The notes: generated by a model from the sequence alone, not told the origin. DNA of 64,000 nucleotides from Prorocentrum cordatum (GCA_963575745.1 CAUYUJ010014207.1:233983-297982); one strand, 5' to 3'; positions 23,464 to 36,000 are shown, numbered from the stretch's first letter. Program-made: numbers and translations.

Positions 23464-24204
23464 CGCCTCATCTCTAAATAATAGATGTTGTAGATGCCCC
23501 CCTGCCCAGTGACCGTTGTCTTTGTGTAGTTAAAAATGCTCCTCCCGGGGCTCACACTTGGTTTTTTTGTTCCAGGGAAAAGGTGGGATCACCGAATTGG
23601 GCCCCTGGCCCCCGAATTGCAACAACAGCGGCTCCCGCTTTATATTTCTTTACGAGCGAGTGAAAGATCGACCTCTCGCGTAGCATTTCCGCACAATGTA
23701 TGCTGGAATGGAACATTCCGCCTGACGCTCTGTGTGGGACGTCCCCAAAACTTATTCAGACGCCGCGCCCTCGACGCTCAGGATACGCGCTGTCGGTTTG
23801 GTTGTTCGTGCGGTTCACTTTGGAATCGCGCCCTCGCTCGAGACTTCCTGCTGATTCATGTAAAACTCACGCTTCAGCAACCCGCCTGCTCGACCTGGCC
23901 GCCGGGGCCCGCCTTCCCAACCCGCCCGTTGGGGTCTGCCTGCCCGATCAGCCCGTCTGGTTCTGCCACTTGTTTTCTGCTCCTGGCCCCCATGTTATTA
24001 ATCACGTGCTCCATCCGTGTCCCTCCCTTTTCCTACCGTCTTTTCTTCCACTTTTCAGGGGCTGCTCTACGTGCACCTGGCAGGTAAGTTATATTTCCGT
24101 GGGGGCACGATCGAAGACGACGGGGGCGGGTATCGAGGGTTTGGGGATATACGTGTTGAAAAGCACACGAGCATGTAAACGCGAGCAGTCTTAAACTTAT
24201 GTTT

Positions 24205-24415
24205 GCTGTAGTTTGTTTGTTTGCTTGTTAGGTGTCGTTTGTTGTTTGTTTGTTGGTTGGTTGGTTTGTTGTGTGTTTGTTTGCTTGTTTGTTTGTTTTT
24301 TGTCGTCGTCCTCGCTCGCGACCCACCCGCGACCCAGCCGCGAACCTCCCCGCGAACCACCCCGCGACCCACTCCGCGACCCACCCCGCGACCCACCAGC
24401 GACCTACCCAGGCTG
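24205..24415 (+). repeat. GTTT-rich and CGCGACCCAC tandem repeats
   Basis: GTTTGTTTG words (24205-24300) followed by about eight variants of CCGCGACCCAC (24315-24410), directly before the element that the satellite splits. Confidence 0.9.
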
Positions 24416-24519
24416 CTTTGTTGATAAGATCGGCTTGTTGTGTGTGACGTGGTGAAAACATTAGCGCCTGCGGCAGGTTTCTAGGGAGCCTTGCAGACCC
24501 CGCCGCCCCCTCATGTTTA

Positions 24520-24575
24520 CAGCGGGGACCCATGCCAAGAAACACCCTGCTTGCCTCCAGGGTGCCCTGTTTTTC
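24520..24575 (+). repeat. Left half of a dispersed element split by the satellite array
   Basis: CCCATGCCAAGAAACACCCT and GCCTCCAGGGTGCCCTG match the minus strand of dynein intron 7 (about 54045-54100). The same frame reads HAKKHPACLQGAL here and HAKRHPACLQGAL there. Confidence 0.75.
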
Positions 24576-24674
24576 CCAACCCTCCTTGGTTGGATATTCG
24601 TTTTGAATAGAGCAGTGTGGTCTCCACTCCTGTCTTCCCGTCACGCCTCCCTCTTGCCTCCTCCTGTCTTGCCT

Positions 24675-27600
24675 GCGGGGGGCTGCGATCTGTGAAACTG
24701 TCGCCACTTTCGAGGCCTGCTGGGGGGCCCAGCACAGTGACGCCACGGGCAGATTCAAATAGACCTCGCCATCCCTGGGGGGGGTGCGATCTGTGAAACT
24801 GTCGCCACTTTCGAGGCCTGCTGGGGGGCCCAGCACAGTGACGCCACGGGCGGATTCACCTCGCCACTGGGGGGCTGCGATCTGTGAAACTGTCGCCACT
24901 TTCGAGGCCTGCTGGGGGCCCAGCAGTGACGCCAAAATTAGACCTCGCCATCCCTGGGGGGCTGCGATCTGTGAAACTGTCGCCACTTTCGAGGCCTGCT
25001 GGGGGGCCCAGCACAGTGACGCCACGGGGATTCAAATTAGACCTCGCCATCCCTGGGGGGCTGCGATCTGTGAAACTGTCGCCACTTTCGAGGCCTGCTG
25101 GGGGGCCCAGCACAGTGACGCCACGGGGATTCAAATTAGACCTCGCCATCCCTGGGGGGCTGCGATCTGTGAAACTGTCGCCACTTTCGAGGCCTGCTGG
25201 GGGGCCCAGCACAGTGACGCCACGGGCGGACCCAAATTAGACCTCGCCATCCCTGGGGGGCTGCGATCTGTGAAACTGTCGCCACTTTCGAGGCCTGCTG
25301 GGGGGCCCAGCACAGTGACGCCACGGGCGGATTCAAATTAGACCTCGCCATCCCTGGGGGGCTGCGATCTGTGAAACTGTCGCCACTTTCGAGGCCTGCT
25401 GGGGGGCCCAGCACAGTGACGCCACGGGCGGACCCAAATTAGACCTCGCCATCCCTGGGGGGCTGCGATCTGTGAAACTGTCGCCACTTTCGAGGCCTGC
25501 TGGGGGGCCCAGCACAGTGACGCACGGGCAGATTCAAATTAGACCTCGCCATCCCTGGGGGGCTGCGATCTGTGAAACTGTCGCCACTTTCGAGGCCTGC
25601 TGGGGGGCCCAGCACAGTGACGCCACCGGATTCAAATTAGACCTCGCCATCCCTGGGGGGCTGCGATCTGTGAAACTGTCGCCACTTTCGAGGCCTGCTG
25701 GGGGGCCCAGCACAGTGACGCCACGGCGGACCCAAATTAGACCTCGCCATCCCTGGGGGGCTGCGATCTGTGAAACTGTCGCCACTTTCGAGGCCTGCTG
25801 GGGGGCCCAGCACAGTGACGCCACGCGCGGACCCAAATTAGACCTCGCCATCCCTGGGGGGCTGCGATCTGTGAAACTGTCGCCACTTTCGAGGCCTGCT
25901 GGGGGGCCCAGCACAGTGACGCCACGGCGGATTCAAATTAGACCTCGCCATCCCTGGGGGGCTGCGATCTGTGAAACTGTCGCCACTTTCGAGGCCTGCT
26001 GGGGGGCCCAGCACAGTGACGCCACGGGCGGATTCAAATTAGACCTCGCCATCCCTGGGGGGCTGCGATCTGTGAAACTGTCGCCACTTTCGAGGCCTGC
26101 TGGGGGGCCCAGCACAGTGACGCCACGGGCGGATTCAAATTAGACCTCGCCATCCCTGGGGGGCTGCGATCTGTGAAACTGTCGCCACTTTCGAGGCCTG
26201 CTGGGGGCCCAGCACAGTGACGCCACGGGCGGATTCAAATTAGACCTCGCCATCCCTGGGGGGCTGCGATCTGTGAAAGGCCTGCTGTACGAGGCCTGCT
26301 GGGGGGCCCAGCACAGTCACGGGGATTCAAATTAGACCTCGCCATCCCTGGGGGGCTGCGATCTGTGAAACTGTCGCCACTTTCGAGGCCTGCTGGGGGG
26401 CCCAGCACAGTGACGCCACGGGCGGATTCAAATTAGACCTCGCCATCCCTGGGGGGCTGCGATCTGTGAAACTGTCGCCACTTTCGAGGCCTGCTGGGGG
26501 GCCCAGCACAGTGACGCCACGGGCGGATTCAAATTAGACCTCGCCATCCCTGGGGGGCTGCGATCTGTGAAACTGTCGCCACTTTCGAGGCCTGCTGGGG
26601 GGCCCAGCACAGTGACGCCACGCGCGGATTCAAATTAGACCTCGCCATCCCTGGGGGGCTGCGATCTGTGAAACTGTCGCCACTTTCGAGGCCTGCTGGG
26701 GGGCCCAGCACAGTGACGCCACGCGCGGACCCAAATTAGACCTCGCCATCCCTGGGGGGCTGCGATCTGTGAAACTGTCGCCACTTTCGAGGCCTGCTGG
26801 GGGCCCAGCACAGTGACGCCACGGGCGGATTCAAATTAGACCTCGCCATCCCTGGGGGGCTGCGATCTGTGAAACTGTCGCCACTTTCGAGGCCTGCTGG
26901 GGGGCCCAGCACAGTGACGCCACGCGCGGATTCAAATTAGACCTCGCCATCCCTGGGGGGCTGCGATCTGTGAAACTGTCGCCACTTTCGAGGCCTGCTG
27001 GGGGGCCCAGCACAGTGACGCCACGCGCGGATTCAAATTAGACCTCGCCATCCCTGGGGGGCTGCGATCTGTGAAACTGTCGCCACTTTCGAGGCCTGCT
27101 GGGGGGCCCAGCACAGTGACGCCACGCGCGGACCCAAATTAGACCTCGCCATCCCTGGGGGGCTGCGATCTGTGAAACTGTCGCCACTTTCGAGGCCTGC
27201 TGGGGGGCCCAGCACAGTGACGCCACGGGCGGACCCAAATTAGACCTCGCCATCCCTGGGGGGCTGCGATCTGTGAAACTGTCGCCACTTTCGAGGCCTG
27301 CTGGGGGGCCCAGCACAGTGACGCCACGCGCGGACCCAAATTAGACCTCGCCATCCCTGGGGGGCTGCGATCTGTGAAACTGTCGCCACTTTCGAGGCCT
27401 GCTGGGGGGCCCAGCACAGTGACGCCACGCGCGGACCCAAATTAGACCTCGCCATCCCTGGGGGGCTGCGATCTGTGAAACTGTCGCCACTTTCGAGGCC
27501 TGCTGGGGGGCCCAGCACAGTGACGCCACGCGCGGACCCAAATTAGACCTCGCCATCCCTGGGGGGGATTCGATCTGTGAAACTGTCGCCACTTTCGAGG

Positions 27601-27675
27601 CCTGCTGGGGGGCCCAGCACAGTGACGCCACGCGCGGACCCAAATTAGACCTCGCCATTCCTGGGGGCTGCGATA
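24675..27675 (+). repeat. 101-bp satellite array, about 30 units
   Basis: Unit: CTGCGATCTGTGAAACTGTC, GCCACTTTCGAGGCCTGCTG, GGGGGCCCAGCACAGTGACG, CCACGNGCGGANNCAAATTA, GACCTCGCCATCCCTGGGG. Units are nearly identical except at GGATTC/GGACCC and GGGCGG/GCGCGG. One rearranged unit lies near 26275-26330. Either strand stays open over one or more units, which is an artefact of the repeat. Confidence 0.97.
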
Positions 27676-27919
27676 TGAGATCCCCGCTTTCGAAGTGGCT
27701 AGGGTTGCTCAGGGATTGTAACTAATCAGCTTTATCTAGCCCTTGTCCTGTAGCCAGTGTCCTGCGAGTCTCCCGAATTCCGTCTGCAGACATATGTAAC
27801 CCTCGCTCCGTCACCGCCCCCCTTATAAAGTGTGCTAAACTATTTGCGCCCCGCGTTTGCGCAGGGGTTGGGTACGTCGCCAGGGTAATTTGTTTTGTCG
27901 GTTTCGATGGTTACTTCCC

Positions 27920-28022
27920 GCTGGAGAGCGTGACGTTCCCACACCAAAAATGTGTAGACGTCCTGGGGTCCCAGGGTCGGGTTTCTTGTGGAAGGCTTCT
28001 TGCGGTCGAGGCCCTCCTCTAT
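27920..28022 (+). repeat. Right half of the same dispersed element, beyond the array
   Basis: GCGTGACGTTCCCACACCAA ... GACGTCCTGGGGTCCCAGGG ... TTTCTTGTGGAAGGCTTCTT matches dynein intron 7 on the minus strand (about 53925-54030). In translation DVLGSQG-V-CGR is kept. In intron 7 the two halves are only about 30 bp apart. Confidence 0.75.
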
Positions 28023-28204
28023 CCGCAGCTACGGTGTGCTGCGCCTCCCTGGCGCGCGTGCGCTCCTGGGGTGTCCGCAGCTAGCTGGCCCGAGGCTCCG
28101 GCTCAAGCGCCAGGCGAGCTCCGCTGCTTGGGTTTTCCGAGCGCGCCGCCCGTGGGCCCCGCATCGCGGGCGGCGAGCGGCACGGGATCGGCGTCACCCC
28201 AACC

Positions 28205-28415
28205 ATATTTCGGCGGCGAGCGAGGGGGGGAAGTAAGAAGGAGAAGGGCTTCTCAGAAGGCGGTGGGACTTCTTAGAAGCCCTCGCGCCTTCTCAGAAGT
28301 GTTTGTTGGTCTCCGGGGAAGCCTCAGAAAACTTCTCAGAAGGCCGGGGGACTTCCGAGCCTTCTGAGAAGGCCCGCCCTTTCTCACTTCCCCCCCGCGC
28401 TCGCCGCCAAATATT
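28205..28415. mobile_element. Family IV TIR element
   Basis: ATATTTCGGCGGCGAGCG at the left is inverted as CGCTCGCCGCCAAATAT at the right, each extending into a G- or C-run. The interior is full of the palindromic word CTTCTCAGAAG and its variants. Confidence 0.78.
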
Positions 28416-28419
28416 GAGA

Positions 28420-29633
28420 CCTGCGCACTGTTCATTTCTAAGTCGTCGGCAGCTCCTTGATTTTTTGGGGGGGCCAAGATCCTCTCATCTCTGATTCTTC
28501 TGTCCTGGGCCTCTTCCTGGCCACCAGGGGGCCGGGAACAGTGAGGAACGAGCACGATCAGAAATGAGCGACGTGCACTACTACGCCGTTGCAAAAGTTC
28601 GTCACTTGTTGTGGGAGTGCCAAGATGATGCAGGCTTCGCCGGTTGCTGCCGCACGAGCGGGCGGGCGAAGGCTGGCCCCTGTCCCGGCCGCGCCGAGCT
28701 GCCCCCCTTTCCCCCCGAGAATCCCAGCGGGCTGGGCCAGGCGCGGTCGGATCAAAGATCCGGGACTTCTGAACCCGGGACTTCTCTCGGTTATGATAAA
28801 GGCTCTGATCGAGTGGTATGGTTTATTTTATTCCTCTGATCAGGGGTAGTACATATATTTTAAACGGGGTATTCCAAAATCCCGACGTCGAAGCACACGA
28901 TGTTTGAAATCCCACCAGGCGGGATCCTCCCCTGCCAACGCAGGATGATTACATCTCAATTCGTGACGAAACTTTTGTACCGCTGGTGTAGGTGTACGTC
29001 GACCCCCCCTGGGGCGACGCGCGCACCGAGAGATCTTGTAGTATATGCGTCATTGCGGGCGCTTTGTGACCATACCGCTCGGGAAACGATATGCTACAAT
29101 ATGCACGTACTACATGTTCGGGTCGGACGCGTGCCTCCTGGGAGGACATGTCGTACTGGTCTGTCCCTGTGCATCCCACAGGAGCTGCATGAGCGCGTCC
29201 GAGGGCAAGAAGGCGAAAGACGGTCGGCTAGAATGGGTGCTCTCGCGGTTGGCCACGCTTCTGGGATTGGGCTGGACGAGCCCTGAGATCTGGGCGTTGC
29301 ACTTTTGTCCACACTGGGAGTGTTCGCCGGGTCCCGGGCCCGAGGGCCCTCACGAGTCCATCGGGCTCCAAACTTGCCGCCGACAGATGGGGCCCAGGGC
29401 TCTGGTCGCGACTTTTGCGATGCTGCATTTCTGTTCGCGACGTCGGATCTGAGGGCAGGGGCGGGGTTGGAAAAGGGGGGTCACACGCCATCTGCTGTCT
29501 TCCGCCGGTTTCGGCCCCGCCGCCCGGCGGGTGTTCCTCGATGCGGTGCTGCCGCGAGGCGCCACGGAGTCCAGCTACGAAGGAGGTGATCTGCTAGTCC
29601 ACCCTCTGTTGTCGCCCCCACTTGAACGAAGGA
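28420..29633. other. Spacer upstream of the dynein gene; expected to hold the missing first exon
   Basis: No repeat family recognised. Short open frames exist (for example from 28564 and 29415), but none shows the heavy-chain N-terminus. No promoter motif is recognised; dinoflagellate promoters usually lack a TATA box. Confidence 0.5.
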
Positions 29634-29765
29634 TTGCAAAAAAACCCTTCGTTTATTTTTGCAATCCTTCGTTTTTTGCAATCCTTCGTTTTTTTGCAAT
29701 CCTTCGTTTTTGTTGCAATCCTTCGTTTTTTTGCTATCCTTCGTTTTTTTGCAATCCGTCGTCCG
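29634..29765 (+). repeat. Tandem repeat TTGCAATCCTTCGTTTT upstream of the first dynein exon found
   Basis: About six units of TTGCAATCCTTCGTTTTTT, with one inverted unit (GAAGGATTGCAAAAAAACCC) at the left. It ends 10 bp before the acceptor, so the T-rich units may serve as the polypyrimidine tract. Confidence 0.92.
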
Positions 29766-29774
29766 TCCTCGCAG

Positions 29775-32700
29775 GAGTCCGGGCAGAGAAGCTGGACAAG
29801 TTCACGTCGGGGTTCGGCGCCGACGAGGGCTCCGTGCGGGCCGTGAACAAGTTCCTCGACGAGCCCGAGGCCGCGTTCTGCTTCTTCTACCCGTCGTCGG
29901 AGTCCGTCACCGCCAATGCGATGGACATGCCGACGATGGCCCAGATGAAGAAGAAGATCATAGTGATGCATCGCAAGAGGCCCGAGATCGAGATCACGAG
30001 AGAGGGGATCTCGAAGAGCGTGGTCGTGTTCGAGCTCGCCAAGAACGTGGTAGACATTATGGGGACATACTGCCAGTCTGTATACCTCTCGACGCTGATG
30101 AATCCGGCCAATCAGCGCGGCTGGTCTGACCTCGTCGCGAAAGACCTGATGGACAAATACCACATGTTCCTTGCCAACCTTCACGTGACCGTAGGCCTGA
30201 TGAAAGGGCACACGTGGCTGCCTCTGCCGCCGCGGGACTCGCTGCCGTCCACCAGTGCCCCCGCAGTTGCGGGCGGTCTTGGGCACAAGGACCGGGTGCA
30301 TGTGCTCGAGGGCGCGGTGATCACCTGGACCAAGCAGATCCGCCACGTGCTGAAGCAGGATCCGGAGCTGCTCCTGCGGGAGGGCAAGCACCTCGAGCCG
30401 AACACGGAGTTGCAGTTCTGGAAAAGCAAGGCCTCCAACCTGAATTCCATCCACTCGCAGCTTGGCATGGACGCGCTGAAGAAGGTGCTCAAGTTTTTAG
30501 AGACCCACAAGAGCACATACATAATGCCATTCATGCGTCTCCAAAAGGAGGTGGAGGAGGCCCGGGAAGAGGCGAACGACAATGTTCGCTTCCTGGCGAC
30601 GCTGACGAAAGGCATAGACGGTCTCATGTCAGAGTCCGCAGATTTCGAACAGTTGGACAAGCAGTTCGAGGGCGTTCTGCACAACATCCTCCTCATCTGG
30701 CGCTACTCGAAGTTCTACAACACACCCACCAGGCTCGCTGTACTGATCCGGGAGATCTGCAATACGGTGATCAATCAGGCCAGACGGTACATCAGTGGGG
30801 AGGAGGTGTTCGCCAAGATCGCTGCGGAGGAGACAGCGGAGTGTTACGAGAAGCTGGACAAGACGCTCGAGGTCTGCACTGGCTTCAAGGACAGATACGT
30901 TCTGTACCGCGACATTGCGGCGGCACAGGAGACCGAGGGATGGAAGATGAAGAACGACGCCCTCTTCGTGCGATTGGACGCCTTCAGGGAAAGGTGCCGT
31001 GATATTCTGGAGTTCACCCGCACGGTCATGCAGTTCTCGAAGCTAGAGCGAGTGGAAATAGGAGGCACGAAGGGTAAGACCTTGACCGACTGCATCGTCG
31101 CCATCAAGGAGGAGTTCGACGTAGTGGTCGAGGAGTTCAAGTCTGTCAGCTACGACATCATGGACGTGGGCGAGCAGCGCTTCGACGAGGACTTCTTCAA
31201 GTTCCGCACGTCAGTGCGCGAGCTGGACCGGCGGCTCGGCAGCCTGCTTGGATCCGCGTTCGCCGACCTGGACACGGTCACGCTGCGCGTGAAGCTCTTC
31301 GACAATTTCGAGGGCCTGCTCGAGCGGCAGATCATCCAGCAGGAGCTGGAGAAGAGGCACCGCGCGCTGCTGCTTCAGTACAGGGCTGACCTCTCGGAGG
31401 TGGAGTCGGCATTCATCCGGGACAGGCCCGGCGTGGACTATTTCGCGCACGGCTCCCCCACCTTCCTGAACGTCCCACCCACTGCCGGGGCAATCTACTG
31501 GGCTCGCAGCTCCCGCAGCCGCATATGTGATCCTCACCCGAAGCTGGTGCTGTACAACCAGGTCGTCCGAGAGACTCCAGAAGAGTTCTGGGAGATTGAC
31601 AAGCACTATGCCAGTTTGGTCAAGATGCTAGAGGACTACGAGAATGAGCGCTACACCGGCTGGAAGGAGGCGTGTGTCGAGCCTACGAAGGAGAAGTTGA
31701 AGATGCGTCTGTTGCGCAGGGTAGAGAAAACAGGGTTGCTTAAGGTCAATTTCGACCCTATGATGGTGAGCATGCTTCGTGAGATCCGGTTCTTCCTCAT
31801 ATTTGATATCCCAGTTCCCGAGGAGGCCATCAAGATTTACGAGCGGGCATCGGTCTACCGACAGTGGGTGGCACAGTTGGACAATATTGTACGCTTGTAC
31901 AATGCAGTGCTCACCGAGTTGCTCCCCGTCGAGGAGCCCTTGCTTGAGGATCGCATCGTCAAGATGGACGCTGCCCTTTCCCCTGGCCTGACAGAACTGA
32001 AGTGGCGGAGCGAAGACAAAATTCCGGAGTTCATCGAGAGCGCCATGAAGGTCGTCAGCGACGTCTCCAGCGTCGTGGCCGTCATGAAGGGCAATCTCCG
32101 ATGCATCTCCAACGTTTTATCCTCGTGGTGCAGGGAGCCGATCATAGAACGTAAGAAGGGTGCCAAGCCGGTGCCCATGGAGGAGTTCGAGGCCAAGCAC
32201 AAGGAGCGCGTGGGCGCGAGGATGATGGCGATGAACGAAGGTGGCAAGGAGATCCACAAGTTTCTCAAGGACACGAGCGACGCGCTCAAGGTCTCAAAGG
32301 TGTCCGCGATCTGGAAGTCGTACGTGGAGTTTGTGAACAACATGGTAATAGAAGGCTTCGTATCATCCATCGGGGTATCCCTGCAGTTTCTCTGCGAAAT
32401 GCTTGACCCTCTGCACATGCAGCGGAACGAGATGTTGCCGCTCTTCGACGTGAAGGTGGAACTCAGGAACAGGGAGATCACATTCGATCCGCCGTTCCAG
32501 AGCGTCGATCGTTCCGCTCCTTCACTGCGGAAGACGATCGACTGTTGGATCCGTGATTTCTTAGGCACGGTCGTTTGCATGTTCCGCCTCGACGTTGGCG
32601 TCGGCGACTACCTGAACGAAATTCGGGAGCATTTCCAGGTGCAGACGCTGTTGGCTCTGGTCTCGGAGCTTATCGACAGCACGGAGCTTAGGTGTTTGGA

Positions 32701-33016
32701 GTACAGGGAGACATTCATGCAGCACAAATTTCTGTGGGAAGAGTCGATGGACAAAACGTTCGAGCACTTTCTGTCGCAGGATGCGCACGACCTCGTGGAG
32801 GGCTTCATGGAGGAGGGCATGGACTTCCGGACCATCATGAACCGCATCAAGGTGGACATCGGCCGGCCGATTCCGAGAACGGTGGCGTTCGACAAGAAGA
32901 TCGAGTTCTTCGTGGGCATGAAGCACGACCTCTCAAACCTCGTGACCCCCGTGGACATCCACTGGCTGCGCATCAATGCGCAGCCGGTGAAGGTCGCCAT
33001 GGTGGCACGCGCCAAG
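29775..33016 (+). CDS. Dynein heavy chain exon 1 of those found (N-terminal tail)
   Basis: About 1,080 residues of the N-terminal tail, which binds intermediate chains and the neighbouring heavy chain. It opens with a segment (AEKLDKF...NKFLDEPE) that lines up close to the start of beta-type heavy chains, so only a short upstream exon should be missing. The acceptor is taken at the AG ending at 29774, just after a T-rich tandem repeat. The reading frame stays open upstream to 29531, but that part only translates the repeat. The 3' end is set at AAG|GA (33016) because joining to 33185 gives AKEWEQ and removes exactly one transposon plus one target copy. Confidence 0.93.
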
Positions 33017-36000
33017 GATCAGGAGGGGAAACAACAGACGCAATTCATCGTGGATCCCTCGGAGAAATTGGAAAACATGAAGACAAGTGGGGGGGGGACG
33101 ACGAACAGCCCCCAACATGTAAGAGCACAGGGGGATCCTGGGAGTTGAATGCATTGATTTGTGTGTCCCTGGGCCCCTCCAAAGGAGTGGGAGCAGAAGT
33201 ACGTGGACTACATCCGCACATTCACGGAGGAGCGCATCCGCGCGCTGGTGGACTACGTCGAGAAGCTGCGGGTGGGGCTCGGTCCCCCCTCCCCGGTGGT
33301 CGGAGCCGGAAAAGGTGACCGCACGGCTACTCTTACGTCGGGCCTGGTGACCACACCGTGCGGTGAGTCGGTGGGGATTCGAGGTCACCGCACGGTTTTG
33401 GGACTCGGGTGGTTCTCCGAGGACTTCTCGGGCGACTGGAGCATCCGAGGTCCCAAAACCGTGCGTTGACGGACCGTGTGGTGAGGTCTTGGGGGATTTC
33501 GAGGTCACCGCACGGTCTGTCACCGCACAGCTTCGAGACTCAAAAGCTACCCGTCGCCCATTTTCCTTTTGTTCGGCATCTTGGGAGGCCCTCGTCGCCA
33601 CCGCTGAATTCCCTTCGAAATCCTGGTCAGAACGCATCCCTGGAGAGGTCCGGGGAGTAGCGGTATCGGTACCTTTTGGTGTCCCCAGGTGGACGAGCCG
33701 GAGAACGAGCGGCTGCTCTACGCGGTGATGACGCACATCCGCGACGTGAAGCTGTCTACGGCCGCCATCCCGAAGCTCTTCGCGCCCATCCGGACACTCT
33801 GCCAGCTCCTGAAGAAGCACCAGGTCGTGCACGATGGTCTGCCTGAGCTGGAGCACGCGCCATCGAAGTGGGACGAAGTTATCCGCCTTGCTTTTGACGA
33901 GAAGGAGAAGATCCTACCGCTGCGCAACGAGGAGAGCATCAAGATCAGAAATAAGATCGATGCTTTCGGGGAGCAGGTGGCTGAGTTCCGCAAGGAGTTC
34001 CAGGTACAATGCCCTTTTGACGAAGTGAACGCTGTAAGCGGCGAGTATGACCTCAGCTACCAAACCATCAACGAGTACTACCGCAAAACGCTGCAAATAC
34101 GGGAGCAGGCGGAGGACTACAATGATCTTGAGCTGCTTTTCGATATGGCCATGTCCAACTACCGAGACCTGAAAGAGTGCATCGACGAGCTGGTGCTGCT
34201 CAAGGGGCTCTGGGACGGCGTCGTGCTGGTGCAGACCACGTTCCTCAGCTGGGACTGCATCCTGTGGGACAAGATCGACACCGGGGCGCTCGTGCAGCAG
34301 GTGCGGGACCTGCAGAACCAGGTCAAGGTCATGCCCAAGGGCGTGCGCGGCTGGAAGCTCTACCGGTGGCTGACGGCGGAGGTCAAGAACATGGCCACCG
34401 TGCTGCCCCTGGTGGACGAGCTGCACGGCGAGACCATGCGGGAGAGGCACTGGACCAGCCTGATGACGGTGACGAAGACCACGTTCGAGAAGGGGCCGGA
34501 GTTCAATTTCAAGAACCTGCTGGACCTCAGCCTTCACAAGTTCGCCGACGAGGTATCCGAGATAGTGGACCAGTCGATGAAGGAGGCAAAGATCGAGAAG
34601 AAGCTCAACATCATCCGCAACGTGTGGTCCAAGATGACGGTCACGTTCGACCTGAGTAATCCAGAGTGCCCGCTGCTCGGCGACTTGAGCGAGGTGCTCG
34701 AGAGGTTGGACGGTGACTCCCTTGAGATGATGGGCATGACCTCGCAGGGGCGGTTCATAGAGTTCTGCAAGTCGGTCGTTGACGAGTGGAGCGGGAAGTT
34801 GAGGAACGTAGACGCAACGCTGTCCGTCTGGCAGAAGGTGCAGTCCAATTGGTGCCGCCTAGAGCCTATTTTCATGCAGAGCGCCGACATCCGGTCGCAG
34901 CTGCCGGAAGACGCCAAGCGCTTTGAGTCGATGGACAACGGATGGCGGGACCTCATGTTGGACGCCTCTTCGCAGACCTCCTTTATCGTCGAACTTTGCT
35001 GCGTCGAGGGTCGCGAGGATGCCTTGCAACGCATCAGCGAGGGCATAGACGATTGCGAGAAAGCCCTGAACGAGTACCTGGAGCAGAAAAAGAAGATATT
35101 CCCTCGCTTCTACTTCTGCTCGAACCAAGCCTTGTTGGACATTCTGTCCAATGGAAACAAGCCGCTCAAGGTGGCGGAGTATCTTGGCGATATTTTCGAC
35201 GGCGTCAAAACATTAGATTTCTCCAAGGATCCAGACACTGGCCGAGTGGGCGCTGGTATCATATCAAAGGATGGCGAGCAGGTGCCATTCGTAGAAGACG
35301 TCGTTCTGGAAGGTGCCGTTGAAAACTACCTCGTCAAGCTGGAGGAGCACCTGCGCGTCCAGCTGCGGGAGGTCCTGGAGACCGCGCGCGTCACCGCAGA
35401 CAACTGGGAGCACGAGAAGTCCAGGGAGTTCTGGCTGGAGGACTATTGCGCCCAGCTCGCCCTCGTGGCCACGCAGATCGTGTGGACGGAAGAAACCGTG
35501 CGCGCGTTCGAGGAGATGGAGGGCGGCAGCGAGACCGCCATGAAGGAGTACAAAAAGATCTGCGACGAGCGGATCGAAAAGCTGATCAAGCGCGTGCAGA
35601 CGCCACTTTCCAGGGAGACTCGCACAAAGATCATCACCGTAATCACCATCGACGTGCATTCCAGAGACATCATCGAGGCCTTCGTAGTGCATAAGATCAC
35701 GGACCCCACAGATTTCAAGTGGCTGTCCCAGTTGCGCTTCTACTGGGGCCACATGACTGGCGACTCGCAGGGCCTCGTCTCGTACACCTCCGACGAGAAG
35801 AAGACGTGCATCATCCGTATCTGCGATTGGGTGACCATCTATTGCTACGAGTATGTCGGCAACTGCGGCCGCCTCGTCATCACCCCACTGACGGACCGCT
35901 GCTACATCACACTGACGCAGGCGCTCAACCTCACCCTCGGGGGTGCCCCAGCTGGCCCAGCCGGTACGGGCAAGACAGAGACGACAAAGGACCTCTGCCG

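Larger units (their letters stand above)
20340..24110 (+). repeat. Four related repeat units with a short exon-like core
   Basis: A stretch with AACCCGCCTGCTCGACCTGG, TGCCCGTCTGGTTCTGCCAC and TTTTCTGCTCC recurs at about 20550-20790, 21420-21710, 23100-23330 and 23870-24095. Each copy ends in a pyrimidine tract, AG, 25 nt (CTGC--TACGTGCAC-TGGCAG in the last two) and, in the last two copies, GTAAG. Spacing varies from 0.8 to 1.7 kb. Function unknown; possibly remains of a tandem gene array. Confidence 0.75.

Noticed and set aside
24784-27658. Open frames of 60-223 codons on both strands in the satellite
   Set aside because: The same short words repeat with the 101-bp period; a property of the repeat, not a protein.
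24675-27675. CRISPR array
   Set aside because: The units are full-length 101-bp tandem repeats without variable spacers, and the genome is eukaryotic.
28564-28700. Short frame from ATG at 28564 as the missing first dynein exon
   Set aside because: No resemblance to heavy-chain N-termini and no donor in the right phase that I could defend.
29531-29774. Upstream extension of exon 1
   Set aside because: Translates the TTGCAATCCTTCG tandem repeat and cannot be the dynein N-terminus.
33335-33360. Possible family I left end in intron 2 (ACGTCGGGCCTGGTGACC)
   Set aside because: Only about 10 bp match and no right end or internal block follows.
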